Of a stretch of DNA of 43,957 nucleotides, positions 43,883-43,957 are shown one piece after another (position 1 is the stretch's first letter; every line of letters begins with the position of its first letter). Both the position numbers and the translations under genes were made by a program. The notes beneath the pieces were generated by a model. That model saw only the letters and a list, made by a program, of their open reading frames with translations. It had not been told where the DNA came from and searched no databases. The DNA comes from Psychrobacter sp. 5A.1 (GTDB lineage: Bacteria; Pseudomonadota; Gammaproteobacteria; Pseudomonadales; Moraxellaceae): assembly GCF_030407455.1 (NCBI RefSeq), contig NZ_JASDDJ010000025.1, positions 1-43,957 of the forward strand, given 5' to 3'.

Positions 43883-43957
43883 TGTAGTGGTCAACTAATT
43901 TAGGACACCTGATAAGAGGTTTTTATTAAAGTAGCGCTTCTCTTTTTCTAACGGTGT
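43883..43957 (-). mobile_element. End of an insertion sequence (IS3-like), truncated by the window edge
   Basis: From 43883 the plus strand reads TGTAGTGGTCAACTAATTT, an inverted-repeat-like end. It is preceded by ordinary intergenic DNA 59 bp past dsbB. The minus strand carries an open frame into this end (see the partial transposase). The element therefore enters from the right, with its right end at 43883. The family is inferred from the C-terminal peptide and end sequence. Confidence 0.65.
43895..43957 (-). CDS. Transposase C-terminal fragment (IS3-like), partial
   Basis: Reading from the window edge, the minus strand codes TPLEKEKRYFNKNLLSGVLN and then stops at 43895-43897, inside the IS end. 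The P-L-E...Y-F-N pattern resembles the final residues of IS3-family DDE transposases (P(I/V/L)E.E..YF). The N-terminal part lies outside the window. The call rests on 20 residues and on the IS end. Confidence 0.55.
   Translation of the reverse strand, partial: TPLEKEKRYFNKNLLSGVLN

Overview
The window is a chromosomal segment of a gammaproteobacterium of the Moraxellaceae, most likely Psychrobacter. The grounds are the moderate-to-low G+C content, the Moraxellaceae-like protein sequences, the gene orders tpiA-secG-tRNA-Leu-tRNA-fMet-rimP-nusA-infB-rbfA-truB and pilB-pilC-pilD-coaE, and polar low-complexity inserts in several housekeeping proteins. The genus is an inference; no database search was possible. 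There is no phage, CRISPR array or obvious defence island. The content is mostly core genes, with several poorly characterised genes and intergenic repeats.

Layout. 1-9228 (minus strand): the translation/transcription cluster, from tpiA and secG through tRNA-Leu(GAG), initiator tRNA-Met, rimP, nusA and infB to rbfA and truB. It is divided by intrinsic terminators after the initiator tRNA, between infB and rbfA, and after truB. 9229-14652 (plus): type IV pilus assembly genes pilB, pilC and pilD, then coaE. Two near-identical direct repeats flank pilBCD. 14615-15938 (minus): rlmB and ppnP. 15939-16683: a 745-bp stretch without a gene. 16684-23551 (plus): recN, yqgE, ruvX, an unknown membrane protein, tusA, a 265-bp MITE-like element, a methyltransferase, xerD and a DUF3817 protein. 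23591-27556: a PH-like membrane protein (minus), an RsmC-like methyltransferase (plus), and lptF-lptG (minus). 28036-32590 (plus): an isochorismatase-family hydrolase, pepA-holC, and sstT. 32683-36874 (minus): cbpA-cbpM with a co-directional unknown membrane protein, then a DUF4105 (Lnb-type) protein with a barrel-like C-terminus. 37003-40435: a DUF3015 secreted protein (minus), a minimal RlpA-like protein (plus) and an ABC-F ATPase (minus). 40911-43823 (plus): erpA, gshA and dsbB. The window ends inside an insertion sequence that looks IS3-like, with its right end and the transposase C-terminus on the minus strand.

Functional themes. The genes cover ribosome and translation factor biogenesis, type IV pilus assembly, LPS transport to the outer membrane (LptFG), recombination and chromosome segregation (RecN, RuvX, XerD), Fe-S, thiol and disulfide metabolism (ErpA, TusA, GshA, DsbB), and DnaK co-chaperone control (CbpA/CbpM).

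The least explained material is the MITE-like element and related repeat ends just downstream of stop codons, the direct repeats around pilBCD, the DUF4105-barrel protein, the membrane protein attached to cbpAM, and similar D/T/N/S-rich inserts in unrelated housekeeping proteins. I found no clear multi-gene system that is undescribed.
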